Below, in pieces: positions 17,304 to 25,332 of a stretch of 64,000 nucleotides of DNA. Numbering within the stretch: position 1 is the stretch's first letter; the number at the start of each line of letters is the position of its first letter. Source of the DNA: Selenomonadales bacterium (lineage in GTDB: Bacteria; Bacillota; Clostridia; Christensenellales; QALW01); NCBI GenBank assembly GCA_003150515.1, contig QALW01000007.1, forward strand, positions 11,393-75,392, in the 5' to 3' direction. The translations under genes were made by a program, and so were the position numbers. Under the pieces are notes generated by a model. That model was not told the DNA's origin and ran no database searches. It was given only the letters and a program-made list of their open reading frames with translations.

Positions 17304-18071
17304 ATGCTCAAGGATACAATCAAATTTTCTGTAAAGCTGTTTTTTGTTAATCTGGCCGTTTCCTTTTTGGGAATTATAACCCTCTCCCTGCTGCTTTCCG
17401 CGCAGGTGGGTTTCGCAATATGCGCGGTTGCCGGATTCATTTTTATTGGGTTTACCTTAGGCGTGGTCTGGGATAATTCTTCCCGCAAGGGAGCGGACGA
17501 CTGCAAGGCTATGCTTAATTATTTAAAGCGGGAGGACGGCCTTGCGCGCGCTGCTGATTCAAAACGCTTTTATACCGCCAAGGGTTTTATTGCAGGCGCC
17601 GTTGCCATGCTGCCCTCCATTATAATATGGTGCGTTTATATGTTCGGGACGTTTCACGGCTGGGAAAAGGGCGTGCCTCTGGGCGTGCAGCTTTTATATT
17701 CGGTGCTATATCTTTCCTTTATCCCATACGCGCCCTTTCTGCGCCTTGCGACAGTTGCCGATCCTATTATTTATCCCACCTTTTTTATGCCTTTGGGAAG
17801 CGGGGCGACGCAGTATTTTAATCTTATGACGGCCAACAGCAATGTTCTGCCCTATATGTTTATAATTCCTATAATTTTATACATCATAACGGCGGGCGTA
17901 TGCTATATTTTAGGCAATAAGCAGCAGCAGAAGCTCTATCCGGAGCACACCATAAAGCAGTATTTTGAAAAGCGGCCTGAACAAAGCCAGGAGGAAGAGG
18001 AGCCAAATCAAGCCCTGGATAATGAGGCGACCTTTGATATTCCGGCGCCCGACGGCGGGAGCGGGGCATGA
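17304..18071 (+). CDS. Predicted membrane protein, unrecognised
   Basis: A 255-residue protein that I do not recognise. Hydrophobic segments suggest five membrane spans: about 12-33, 36-55, 88-110, 122-145 and 178-200. A soluble ~50-residue tail follows, rich in Glu and Gln (EQSQEEEEPNQ) and likely cytoplasmic. A polar loop (WDNSSRKGADDCKAMLNYLKR) separates the second and third spans. The start is supported by GGAGGAAAGG from the last upstream repeat. It overlaps rsmD by 4 nt, so it is co-translated with an rRNA methyltransferase, but this gives no clear function. Confidence 0.8.
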   Translation: MLKDTIKFSVKLFFVNLAVSFLGIITLSLLLSAQVGFAICAVAGFIFIGFTLGVVWDNSSRKGADDCKAMLNYLKREDGLARAADSKRFYTAKGFIAGAVAMLPSIIIWCVYMFGTFHGWEKGVPLGVQLLYSVLYLSFIPYAPFLRLATVADPIIYPTFFMPLGSGATQYFNLMTANSNVLPYMFIIPIILYIITAGVCYILGNKQQQKLYPEHTIKQYFEKRPEQSQEEEEPNQALDNEATFDIPAPDGGSGA

Positions 18072-18601
18072 GAATTTCCGGCGGCCAATGGCGTTCCCGG
18101 CAGCTTATCAGCCCTCAGGGAAGGGATATAAGGCCTACGGCTCAAATTGTTAAGGAAGGGCTTTTTAATATGCTGCAAGGCAGGCTGCACGGAGCGCGGA
18201 TGCTGGATATATTTGCAGGCACAGGCCAAATGGGGCTGGAGGCTTTATCAAGAGGAGCGGCCCAAGCGGTATTTATAGACAGGAATCTTAACGCCCTGAC
18301 GGCCAACGCCTCTTTAATAGGCGTAACGCCTGAATGCATTAAAGGAGATTTTAAATACGCGCTCAGGGAATTGGAAGCTAAAGGCCGGCGCTTTGATATT
18401 ATTTTTGCCGATCCGCCCTACGAAGCGGGTTTTTATCCAGAAATCATGCTTATGGCCGGCGCTCTTATGAATAAAGACAGCGTGCTCGCCCTTGAACACG
18501 ACAGCCGGGAGAATATTCTGCCCCTGGGCGGGCTGAAAATAATAAAACAGCGCAAATACGGGCGCCGGGCTATAACCTTGCTGGCGCTTTTGGAGGATTG
18601 A
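18068..18601 (+). CDS. rsmD: 16S rRNA (guanine966-N2)-methyltransferase
   Basis: A 177-residue class I SAM methyltransferase that modifies G966 of 16S rRNA. It starts with the RsmD-type MRISGGQWRSRQL and RPTAQIVKEGLFNML. LDIFAGTGQMGLEALSRG is the SAM site, and FADPPYE is the catalytic (N/D)PPY motif. rsmD directly before coaD is a very common bacterial order and is seen here. Confidence 0.95.
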   Translation: MRISGGQWRSRQLISPQGRDIRPTAQIVKEGLFNMLQGRLHGARMLDIFAGTGQMGLEALSRGAAQAVFIDRNLNALTANASLIGVTPECIKGDFKYALRELEAKGRRFDIIFADPPYEAGFYPEIMLMAGALMNKDSVLALEHDSRENILPLGGLKIIKQRKYGRRAITLLALLED

Positions 18602-18603
18602 AT

Positions 18604-19086
18604 ATGAAAAGATTGGTTTATCCGGGCAGCTTTGATCCTGTCACCAACGGGCATTACGACCTTATAGAGCGGGCCAGCCGCATGACGGACGAATTGATAG
18701 TCGCAGTGCTTAATAATCATAGCAAAAGGCAGTTTTTCAGCGTTCAGGAGCGAAAGGATATGCTCCGAAAGGTGACGGCCGGGCTGGATAACGTCATAAT
18801 AGACAGCTCGGAAGAATTGCTGGTGGATTACGTCCGCAGCGTAAAATCAGGCTTTATTCTGCGCGGCCTGCGGGCGGTATCAGATTTTGAGTATGAATTG
18901 CAGTACGCTATGCTCAATCAGCGCCTGGATAAGGATATAGAGGCGGTCTATCTGATGACCAGCAGCGACAACAGCTTTTTAAGCTCGTCCATGGTCCGGG
19001 AAATAGGAAGCCTGGGCGGGGATATTTCTTCCATGGTGCCCGCCGTTATTCATGATTACGTCAAGCAGAGGCTTGTAAATAAATAG
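18604..19086 (+). CDS. coaD: Phosphopantetheine adenylyltransferase
   Basis: A 160-residue nucleotidyltransferase that makes dephospho-CoA. The (T/H)xGH motif is TNGHYD (residues 14-19 region) and the second signature is LSSSMVRE; RGLRAVSDFEYE is the typical middle block. The ATG at 18604 is preferred over the TTG at 18598 because GGAGG ends 7 nt upstream of it. It is 2 nt after the rsmD stop. Confidence 0.96.
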   Translation: MKRLVYPGSFDPVTNGHYDLIERASRMTDELIVAVLNNHSKRQFFSVQERKDMLRKVTAGLDNVIIDSSEELLVDYVRSVKSGFILRGLRAVSDFEYELQYAMLNQRLDKDIEAVYLMTSSDNSFLSSSMVREIGSLGGDISSMVPAVIHDYVKQRLVNK

Positions 19087-19101
19087 AGGAGGATTGGATT
19101 A

Positions 19102-19542
19102 ATGACGGTAAATGAAATGCTGGATATGCTCTCTGAGGAATTGGAAGCGGCCAAGAAAGGGCTTTTCACCTCCAAGCATCTTGTAGACGCGGATAAATGC
19201 CTCGACCTTGTGGACGATATCAAGGATACTCTGCCCATAGAATTAGAACGGGCGGCCAATATCATGAAGGAGCGCCGGCAAATCCTGGTGGACGCTGAAA
19301 ACGAGGCTCAGCAGTATTTGGACGAGGCCCAGAAAAAGGCTTCGGAGATGGTTAAAGAATCGGAAATATATAAAAAGGCCGAGCAGGAGGCTGCGAATAT
19401 CGTAAACAACGCCAAGCAGAACGCCAAGGAAATACGCCTGGGCGCCAAGGCGTACGCTAAAGAACTGCTTCAGGAATTGGAAAAATATCTGCTCAGGTAT
19501 GCCGAGCAGGTGAAGCAATCCCGCGACCAGTTCGAGAAATAA
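19102..19542 (+). CDS. Coiled-coil protein following coaD
   Basis: A 146-residue, highly charged protein, helical almost throughout. Long heptad stretches (about 45-140; AENEAQQYLDEAQKKASEM) resemble V-type or F-type ATPase peripheral-stalk subunits. No membrane segment is visible. Homologues commonly lie next to coaD in Clostridia, but I know of no proven function. GAGGAGG precedes the start. Its 3' end overlaps the convergent ylbJ gene by 50 bp. Confidence 0.75.
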   Translation: MTVNEMLDMLSEELEAAKKGLFTSKHLVDADKCLDLVDDIKDTLPIELERAANIMKERRQILVDAENEAQQYLDEAQKKASEMVKESEIYKKAEQEAANIVNNAKQNAKEIRLGAKAYAKELLQELEKYLLRYAEQVKQSRDQFEK

Positions 19543-20545
19543 CTTTTCGTCTTATAACTGCGCATAGAATTATTCCGCCCGCCGCTGCGGCCAGGGGCGG
19601 GAGAAGGCTTGCGCAGGCTATATATAATTTGCTTAAAAGATAAGCGGCGCATGCGGTTACGGCCCGCGCTCCTATGAAAAAGAGCGGGCTTATTTCCTTG
19701 GGCAGAAAGGCCAGCGCCTGCATGCATATGGAAAGTCCGGAAAAGCTTAAGAGAAGCGAGCAAAGGGGAATCAGCTTTTCAATGGGAAGCCCCAGCGCGC
19801 TGAGGCGGCTTATGCCGTTGGTCATTTCCATTATCCCGGCCGCCAGGCCTCCCGCAAAGCCTTTAAGGAGCCCGAAATCATCGGCCAGCGCGATTATTAC
19901 GCCGAATAGGAGCATATATCCGCCTACCGAGAGTATGGCCTTTATGGATGAAAGAATGCTCGCGCGCATTATTTCGCCTATGGAGGTGAGAGGAGGCTCT
20001 CCGTTAAACGTTTGGCCTTTATCTGCGCTTTGAAAAAAGAGCCCGTAAAGAGAGCCGGCCAGGAGGCATGCGAGATAATGTATAATCAGCAGAGGCAGCC
20101 CTAAGTCGGGCTTTCCCAAAATGGAAGCGGCCACGCTGCCCGTTATGAATACGGGCCCCGAGCTGTGGCAAAGCACGCTTAAGGGCTTAAGCTGCGCGCG
20201 GGAAATGTATTTTTGATTATAGAGCTCTCCGCACATGCGCGCGCCCGTAGGATAGCCGCAAATAAGGCTCATGGCCAGAGCGTAGCCGCCGACGGCGGGC
20301 ATGCCCAGCAAATTCATAAACGGGCGCAGCGCTTTGCCCAGACTGGGCGCGCAGCCCAGGAGCAGCAGCGCCTGAGAGGCGATCATAAAGGGAAGCAGCG
20401 CGGGCAGAACGGCTTTTGCCCAAAGCAGAATAATATCCGCCGCTCCTTGCAGCGCTGTTTGGGAGCGGATGACTGAGAGAATAATAAATACAGCGAACAG
20501 CAATATATATAAATATCTGGGCTGAAAGAATTTCTTTATTTTCAA
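19493..20545 (-). CDS. ylbJ: Sporulation integral membrane protein YlbJ
   Basis: A 350-residue membrane protein with nucleoside-recognition (Gate) type regions. Key stretches are LPALLPFMIASQALLLLG, SLICGYPTGARMCGELY and HSSGPVFITGSVA, characteristic of YlbJ, which in Bacillus is expressed under sigma-E and needed for spore cortex formation. About eight to nine membrane spans. The start is a TTG with AGGAGG 8 nt upstream, just across from the dnaX start (85 bp apart, divergent). With spo0A it supports a sporulating host. Confidence 0.9.
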   Translation of the reverse strand: MKIKKFFQPRYLYILLFAVFIILSVIRSQTALQGAADIILLWAKAVLPALLPFMIASQALLLLGCAPSLGKALRPFMNLLGMPAVGGYALAMSLICGYPTGARMCGELYNQKYISRAQLKPLSVLCHSSGPVFITGSVAASILGKPDLGLPLLIIHYLACLLAGSLYGLFFQSADKGQTFNGEPPLTSIGEIMRASILSSIKAILSVGGYMLLFGVIIALADDFGLLKGFAGGLAAGIMEMTNGISRLSALGLPIEKLIPLCSLLLSFSGLSICMQALAFLPKEISPLFFIGARAVTACAAYLLSKLYIACASLLPPLAAAAGGIILCAVIRRKVISRTGRGIASPARHT

Positions 20546-20629
20546 GCGGAATTCCTCCTTGGCAGGACTTTGCCGTTATAGGGAAATATATTCGGCCGGC
20601 AGACGGATTATGAGTTGAAGGAGCAGTAA

Positions 20630-22270
20630 ATGAGCTATAAGGCGCTTTATAGAAAATGGCGGCCCGAATTTTTCCGGGACGTAGTGGGGCAGGAGGTTAT
20701 TGTGCGCACTCTTAAGGCGCAGATAGCCTCGGGCCATATAGCGCACGCTTATCTTTTTACCGGCCCGCGGGGCACGGGCAAGACCAGCCTGGCCAAAATT
20801 TTTGCGCGCGCCATAAACTGCCCGCAGCCTGAGGATGGAGACGCTTGCGGAAAATGCGAGCTTTGCGCCGCCCTCAGGGGGGAGGCTATGGATATAATAG
20901 AGATGGACGCGGCCAGCAACAACGGCGTGGACGAGATACGCGCGCTGAGGGAGAATATAGTCTTTCCTCCTGCGGTGGGAAGATATAAGGTGTATATTAT
21001 AGACGAAGTGCATATGCTCTCCCAGGGCGCTTTTAACGCTTTGCTTAAAACCCTGGAGGAGCCGCCCGAGCACGCGGTCTTTATTCTGGCTACAACCGAA
21101 GTGCATAAGCTGCCCGCTACCATTCTTTCACGCTGTCAGCGCTTCAATTTTAAAAGCATAAGCGTGGCGGATATAAGCGAATATCTTAAAAAAGTGCTTC
21201 AGGCCAGCGGGGCCAGTTTTGAAGCACAGGCTGTGGATTTAATCGCCCGCTCGGCGGAGGGAGGCATGAGGGACGCTCTTTCTATAGCCGATATGTGCTT
21301 ATCCTATTGCGGCAATCAGGTTAGCTATGAGGATGTAGTCAATATTTTGGGCACGGCGGACAGGGATTTTATGTTTAAATGCGCTGAGGCGCTGATTAAT
21401 TCGGACGCAAAGAGCGCCTTGGACGCCTGTGCGGAACTTATAGATTCAGGCGGGGATATAGGGGTTTTTATGCGGGATATTATGAGCCATCTGACTGATG
21501 TGCTGACGGCTAAGCTGGCAGGCAGGGAGGCCTTGGCGGCATTGCCTGACGATATTGCCGCGCGCCTTTGCGAGCAGGGGCAGAGGGCGGATGCGGACAG
21601 GCTTATGCGGGCCGTTGAATTGCTTTCTCAGGCCGAAAGCGAGCTTAAGCAGCATTCGCGTCCCAGAGTCATTCTAAGCTCGGTTATGGCTCGGATATGC
21701 ACTCCCCGGCTGGAGGATGACGCTCAGGCGCTGAGGGATAGAATTGCCACTTTGGAGCATGAATTGGACAGCCTTAAGGCTAACGGCATTGCGGCGCGGG
21801 CCCAGCCGGAACCAGCCGGAGAGGAAGATAAGAGGCGCGCTAAAAAGGCGGAAAGAAGCGTTAACCAAGCTTCTCCTAAGGCTGAAAAGGGCAGTCAGGG
21901 CCAGGCTTTGGCGGACGTGAAAAAAAATGCCGGCGGCGGTTCAGAGGAGCTTTGGGAGGCGCTTTTGGCCCGAATGCGCAAGAACGCCATGCCCGTATAT
22001 ATGACGCTTAAAAGCGCTGAGGGCGGGCGCAGGCAGGATAACGCATATATAATCATGTTTGCTCCCGAGCATGAAAGCAAGATGAAATTTATAAGCGGCA
22101 AGGCGGAAATTATTTCCAAAGAGCTGGAGGCCCTGACGGGCGAAGCGCTGGCCGTGCGCACAGAGCAGACGGCTCCCGTGCTGGAAAAAGAGGAGCAGGA
22201 TGAGCTTATAGCAAATATAATTGATATATTTGGAGAAGAAAATATACATTTTAAAGATTCGGAGGAATGA
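20630..22270 (+). CDS. dnaX: DNA polymerase III gamma/tau subunit
   Basis: A 546-residue clamp-loader ATPase. Walker A GPRGTGKTS is near residue 45. The zinc-binding cysteines lie in the loop around NCPQPEDGDACGKCELC, Walker B is IIDEVHML, sensor 1 is ATTEVHKLP and SRCQRFNFK is the arginine-finger SRC motif. A long Ala/Lys/Glu linker (about 375-440) leads to a tau-like C-terminus. It starts the dnaX-ybaB-recR operon with a GAAGGAG site. No A-run frameshift site equivalent to that of E. coli was seen; the full tau product is predicted. Confidence 0.97.
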   Translation: MSYKALYRKWRPEFFRDVVGQEVIVRTLKAQIASGHIAHAYLFTGPRGTGKTSLAKIFARAINCPQPEDGDACGKCELCAALRGEAMDIIEMDAASNNGVDEIRALRENIVFPPAVGRYKVYIIDEVHMLSQGAFNALLKTLEEPPEHAVFILATTEVHKLPATILSRCQRFNFKSISVADISEYLKKVLQASGASFEAQAVDLIARSAEGGMRDALSIADMCLSYCGNQVSYEDVVNILGTADRDFMFKCAEALINSDAKSALDACAELIDSGGDIGVFMRDIMSHLTDVLTAKLAGREALAALPDDIAARLCEQGQRADADRLMRAVELLSQAESELKQHSRPRVILSSVMARICTPRLEDDAQALRDRIATLEHELDSLKANGIAARAQPEPAGEEDKRRAKKAERSVNQASPKAEKGSQGQALADVKKNAGGGSEELWEALLARMRKNAMPVYMTLKSAEGGRRQDNAYIIMFAPEHESKMKFISGKAEIISKELEALTGEALAVRTEQTAPVLEKEEQDELIANIIDIFGEENIHFKDSEE

Positions 22271-22273
22271 ATT

Positions 22274-22609
22274 ATGGCAAAAGGCGGTTTTGGTGGTTTT
22301 GGCGGAGGAAATATGCAGCAGCTCATGCGGCAGGCGCAGAAGATGCAGCAGGATATGGAACAGGCTCAGCAGGAGCTGGGCGAAATGCAGATTGAGGCCA
22401 GCGCGGGCGGCGGCATGGTAAGCTGTACGGTGACGGGGCTTAAGGAAATTGTTTCTATAAAGATTAATCCTTCCATTGTGGACGCGGAGGACGTGGAAAT
22501 GCTGGAGGATACCGTAACGGCGGCTGTTAAGGAGGCTATGGCCAAGGCTGAGGAGATTCATAGCGAGCGCATGGGCAGAATTACGGGCGGCATGGGAGGT
22601 ATGTTTTAA
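22274..22609 (+). CDS. YbaB/EbfC family nucleoid-associated protein
   Basis: A 111-residue DNA-binding protein. After a glycine-rich start (KGGFGGFGGGN), the helix MRQAQKMQQDMEQAQQELGE and the block VTGLKEIVSIKINPSIVD are diagnostic. It ends in a Gly/Met tail. It lies between dnaX and recR, the classical position, 3 nt after dnaX. Confidence 0.96.
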   Translation: MAKGGFGGFGGGNMQQLMRQAQKMQQDMEQAQQELGEMQIEASAGGGMVSCTVTGLKEIVSIKINPSIVDAEDVEMLEDTVTAAVKEAMAKAEEIHSERMGRITGGMGGMF

Positions 22610-22611
22610 CC

Positions 22612-23211
22612 TTGAGCATGTATATTGAGCCTCTGGCGCGGGCGGTCAACGCGCTTTCCAAGCTTCCGGGCGTGGGCGGCAAATCGGCGCTCAGGCTTGC
22701 TTATCATCTTATTGATATGCCCGAAGCGGAAGTAAAGGAATTGGCCGACGCTATTCTCAGCGTAAAGGAAAAGGTGAAATACTGCCGCATATGCGGGAAT
22801 TTCTGCGAAGATGATATTTGTTCCATCTGCCGGGACGGCGGACGGGCTCAAAGCATTATATGCGTTGTGCGTGATCCGCGGGATGTTATAAGCATGGAAC
22901 GCATGCGGGAATATAAGGGCGTTTATCATGTCCTGCACGGCACTATTTCTCCTATGAACGGAGTAGGGCCTGAAGATTTGAATATTAAACAGCTTATAGA
23001 GCGTATTTCTAAAGGCGGGGTGGATGAAATAATTCTGGCCACTAATCCGGACGTGGAGGGAGACGCTACGGCTTTATATCTTGCGCGTCTGCTTAAGCCT
23101 TTGGGAGTTAAAGTAACGCGCATAGCTTACGGGATACCAATAGGCGGAGAGCTGGAATATATAGACGAAGTGACTCTTTTAAGAGCTATGCAGGGGCGCC
23201 GGGAGATGTAA
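22612..23211 (+). CDS. recR: Recombination protein RecR
   Basis: A 199-residue protein of RecFOR repair. It has a helix-hairpin-helix (LSKLPGVGGKSALRLAYHL), a four-cysteine zinc finger (CRICGNFCEDDICSIC), the Toprim domain (VVRDPRDVISMER, EIILATNPDVEGDATALYLAR) and a C-terminal Walker-B-like region (GIPIGGELEYIDEVTL). The TTG at 22612 fits the upstream GGGAGG better (about 11 nt) than the ATG at 22618, but either is possible. It is the last gene of the operon. Confidence 0.95.
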   Translation: MSMYIEPLARAVNALSKLPGVGGKSALRLAYHLIDMPEAEVKELADAILSVKEKVKYCRICGNFCEDDICSICRDGGRAQSIICVVRDPRDVISMERMREYKGVYHVLHGTISPMNGVGPEDLNIKQLIERISKGGVDEIILATNPDVEGDATALYLARLLKPLGVKVTRIAYGIPIGGELEYIDEVTLLRAMQGRREM

Positions 23212-23235
23212 TTCCGGGGAAAATGAAGGTTTCGG

Positions 23236-23372
23236 GCATTTTAAGGGCGGACAGGGATAAAAGGGGGGGCGGCGTTTGCGGCCTTCGGCCGCGGGCCGGG
23301 CGCAGCCCGGCCGGGCAGGCGCATGCCTGCCAAACGCCGCCCCCCTTTTATCCCTGTCCGCCCTTAAAATGC
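23236..23372. repeat. Cloverleaf palindromic element A
   Basis: Outer arms 23236-23277 and 23332-23372 pair over 41 bp with one bulged G. Between them sit three abutting hairpins: GCGGCC-TTC-GGCCGC (23278-23292), GGCCGGGC-GCA-GCCCGGCC (from 23294) and GGCAGGC-GCAT-GCCTGCC (to 23331). The junction-proximal stem is GCGGCGTTT/AAACGCCGC. It begins 24 bp after the recR stop and lies upstream of the CNNM promoter. No flanking target-site duplication is visible. Confidence 0.95.
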
Positions 23373-23475
23373 TTTTCATAATCCGTTGGGCTGAGCTTAA
23401 AATATTTTTGTTTTTGAACAAATTAAAGAGTATATTTAAATTATTATATTTTGTATTAATTTCTTGTATTAATTA

Positions 23476-23504
23476 TTGAATTTTATACGGTTGTATGCTA
23501 TACT
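23476..23504 (+). promoter_or_regulatory. Promoter of the CNNM leader and gene
   Basis: TTGAAT, a 17-bp spacer, then an extended -10 (TGC-TATACT). The predicted transcription start is near 23511, giving a leader of about 220 nt before the CNNM start codon. Confidence 0.7.
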
Positions 23505-23547
23505 CTATTACTAGAATCTGTTTAATTTTATGGAGGTGGTTTTATAC

Positions 23548-23619
23548 ATGGACGACGGCCCTGATTGTAATCATGAAAAATGCCGCAATACAGTAGTTCC
23601 GTGTAGCGTTATGCATTAG
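23548..23619 (+). CDS. Candidate 23-residue leader peptide with three cysteines
   Basis: ATG at 23548 has GGAGGTGG 8-15 nt upstream, an excellent ribosome site correctly placed behind the promoter. The 23-residue product starts MDDGPDCNHEKC and ends PCSVMH, with three Cys and two His, a composition suggesting metal binding or redox sensing. A stem-loop begins directly at its stop codon, and the transporter gene starts 113 nt later. The position resembles a leader peptide of an attenuator. I do not recognise the sequence. Confidence 0.55.
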   Translation: MDDGPDCNHEKCRNTVVPCSVMH

Positions 23620-23655
23620 TTTTCCCCCTTTCCGTTTTGGGAAGGGCGGGGAAAA
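23620..23655 (+). promoter_or_regulatory. Stem-loop directly after the leader peptide
   Basis: TTTTCCCC pairs with GGGGAAAA, and CCTTTCC with GGAAGG inside it (small bulges), around a GTTTTG-type loop. The stem starts one base after the stop codon of the 23-residue ORF. No immediate T run follows, so it is not a typical terminator; it could mask or expose the downstream ribosome site at 23720. Confidence 0.5.
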
Positions 23656-23731
23656 TCCCTGATAATTTTTGCCAGGGGAGAATGCTTTAGCGCCCTTTTT
23701 AATTGGGCATACTATTTTTGGAGGAATTATT

Positions 23732-25084
23732 GTGTTGTCATCAGTTATTCTGTTAGTTGTGCTTATTTTTGTGAACGCGGCGTTTGCCAGCGCGGAAATA
23801 GCCGTTATTTCCCTTAACGAGGTTAAGCTGAAAAAGCTTGCGTCCGAAGGAGATAAGCGGGTTAAACGCTTGAATAAGCTGACAAAGCAGCCGGCCCGTT
23901 TTTTGGCTACTATTCAGGTTGCCATAACCCTTGCCAGCCTGCTGCAAAGCGCGTTTGCCGCCGATAATTTTGCCGAGCCTATGGCGGCGGCTCTGCTTGA
24001 AGCCGGGGTTCCCATTTCTGCGGGAGTTCTGGAAACAATCTGCATTATCATTATCACTCTTATACTTTCATATTTTTCTCTTGTTTTCGGAGAATTGGTG
24101 CCTAAGCGCATTGCGATGAAAAAGGCCGAATCCTTGGCGCTGGGCATGTCCGGAGTGCTTTACGGCGTTTCCAAAATCTTTGCGCCTCTTGTCTGGCTTC
24201 TTACCGTATCCACTAACGGTATACTTCGCCTTATGAAAATCAATCCTGAAGAAGAGGAGGAAAAGGTTACCGAGGAGGAAATCCGCGGCCTGCTGCTGGA
24301 AGGCAACGAGCAGGGCACTATCCAGTCTGAGGAAAACGAGATTATTCAAAACGTATTTGAATTTGACGATACTGATGTTCAGGAAATCTGCACGCACCGC
24401 CGGGAAATTGTCGCCCTGCATATGGAGGACGACGATGAGGACTGGGCGCGGACTATCTTTGAAAACAGGCATACCTTTTATCCGGTCTGCGATAAAACCA
24501 TGGACGACGTAATAGGCATATTGGATACCCGCGATTATTTCAGGATGAATGAGCGCAGCAAGGAGAGCCTCATTGCGCATGCCATGCAGCAGCCTCTTTT
24601 TATACCCGAAACAATGACTGCCAACGTGCTTTTCCGCAAGATGAAAGAAAGCCGCACATATTTTGCAGTGGTTGTGGACGAATACGGCGGGCTTACGGGC
24701 ATTATAACCCTGCATGATATCATGGAATCGCTGGTGGGCGATTTGGAGGATAAGAACGAGCCTCCCCGTCCCTCGGAGATTGAACAGCTCAGCCAGGACG
24801 AATGGTGCATTCAGGGCTGCGCGCCCTTAGACGATGTTGCGGAAGCGCTGGATATATCTCTGCCTACCGATACTTACGACACTTTCAGCGGATATATCTG
24901 CGGCATGCTGGACAGGGTGCCCAATGACGGAGAGCATTTTAAATGCGAGAGCGAAGAGCTCATTATAGAAGTGCGGGAAGTGGAAAGCCATACCGTAGGT
25001 GCAGCCATTGTAAAACGCAAGGAAAAGGTTCCCTTGGAAGAAGAAAACGCAAAGCCTAAGCGCAGGGCGCTGGAACAGGAATAA
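23732..25084 (+). CDS. CNNM/CorC-HlyC family transporter
   Basis: A 450-residue membrane protein related to CNNM and CorB/CorC Mg2+ or Co2+ transporters. The layout is a CNNM transmembrane domain (about 1-180, four spans; FASAEIAVISLNEVKL), a CBS pair (about 200-330; MTANVLFRKMKESRTYFAVVVDEYGG) and a C-terminal CorC/HlyC domain (345-430; CIQGCAPLDDVAEAL). The GTG at 23732 is chosen because GGAGG lies 7 nt before it; an upstream TTG at 23669 has no site. It ends in a charged tail and is followed by a terminator. The ion is not deducible. Confidence 0.9.
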   Translation: MLSSVILLVVLIFVNAAFASAEIAVISLNEVKLKKLASEGDKRVKRLNKLTKQPARFLATIQVAITLASLLQSAFAADNFAEPMAAALLEAGVPISAGVLETICIIIITLILSYFSLVFGELVPKRIAMKKAESLALGMSGVLYGVSKIFAPLVWLLTVSTNGILRLMKINPEEEEEKVTEEEIRGLLLEGNEQGTIQSEENEIIQNVFEFDDTDVQEICTHRREIVALHMEDDDEDWARTIFENRHTFYPVCDKTMDDVIGILDTRDYFRMNERSKESLIAHAMQQPLFIPETMTANVLFRKMKESRTYFAVVVDEYGGLTGIITLHDIMESLVGDLEDKNEPPRPSEIEQLSQDEWCIQGCAPLDDVAEALDISLPTDTYDTFSGYICGMLDRVPNDGEHFKCESEELIIEVREVESHTVGAAIVKRKEKVPLEEENAKPKRRALEQE

Positions 25085-25095
25085 GATTTAAATGG

Positions 25096-25127
25096 ACGCC
25101 GCGGCTTTATGCTGCGGCGTTTGTTTT
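25096..25127 (+). terminator. Terminator of the CNNM gene
   Basis: ACGCCGC (25096-25102) pairs with GCGGCGT (25114-25120), followed by TTGTTTTTT. Confidence 0.85.
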
Positions 25128-25194
25128 TTCGTTCAGAGCCGGAATATAATTAAGAGGAGAAGGCTTATACGCTTAGCGCATAATGGATTTTTGC

Positions 25195-25223
25195 TTGACG
25201 GCGCCGGGAAGTTGAGTTAGAAT
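25195..25223 (+). promoter_or_regulatory. copA promoter 1
   Basis: TTGACG, a 17-bp spacer and TAGAAT, 110 bp upstream of copA. Confidence 0.65.
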
Positions 25224-25284
25224 GCCGGTAGTTAGTTAAAAATAACTTTTTTAAAATTTAAATATGGAAAGGCGCGGGAAACTG

Positions 25285-25312
25285 TTGTATATCTTGAAAA
25301 ATTAGTTATAAT
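25285..25312 (+). promoter_or_regulatory. copA promoter 2
   Basis: TTGTAT, a 16-bp spacer and a perfect TATAAT, 20 bp upstream of the copA start. Two stacked promoters suggest separate control. No CopY or CsoR operator of known form was recognised between them. Confidence 0.55.
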
Positions 25313-25332
25313 AATCTAAGGTAGGTGATAAT

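Noticed and set aside
23236..23372. Element A as a classical transposon or MITE
   Set aside because: No target-site duplication flanks any copy and outer ends differ between copies, unlike terminal inverted repeats of a transposon family.
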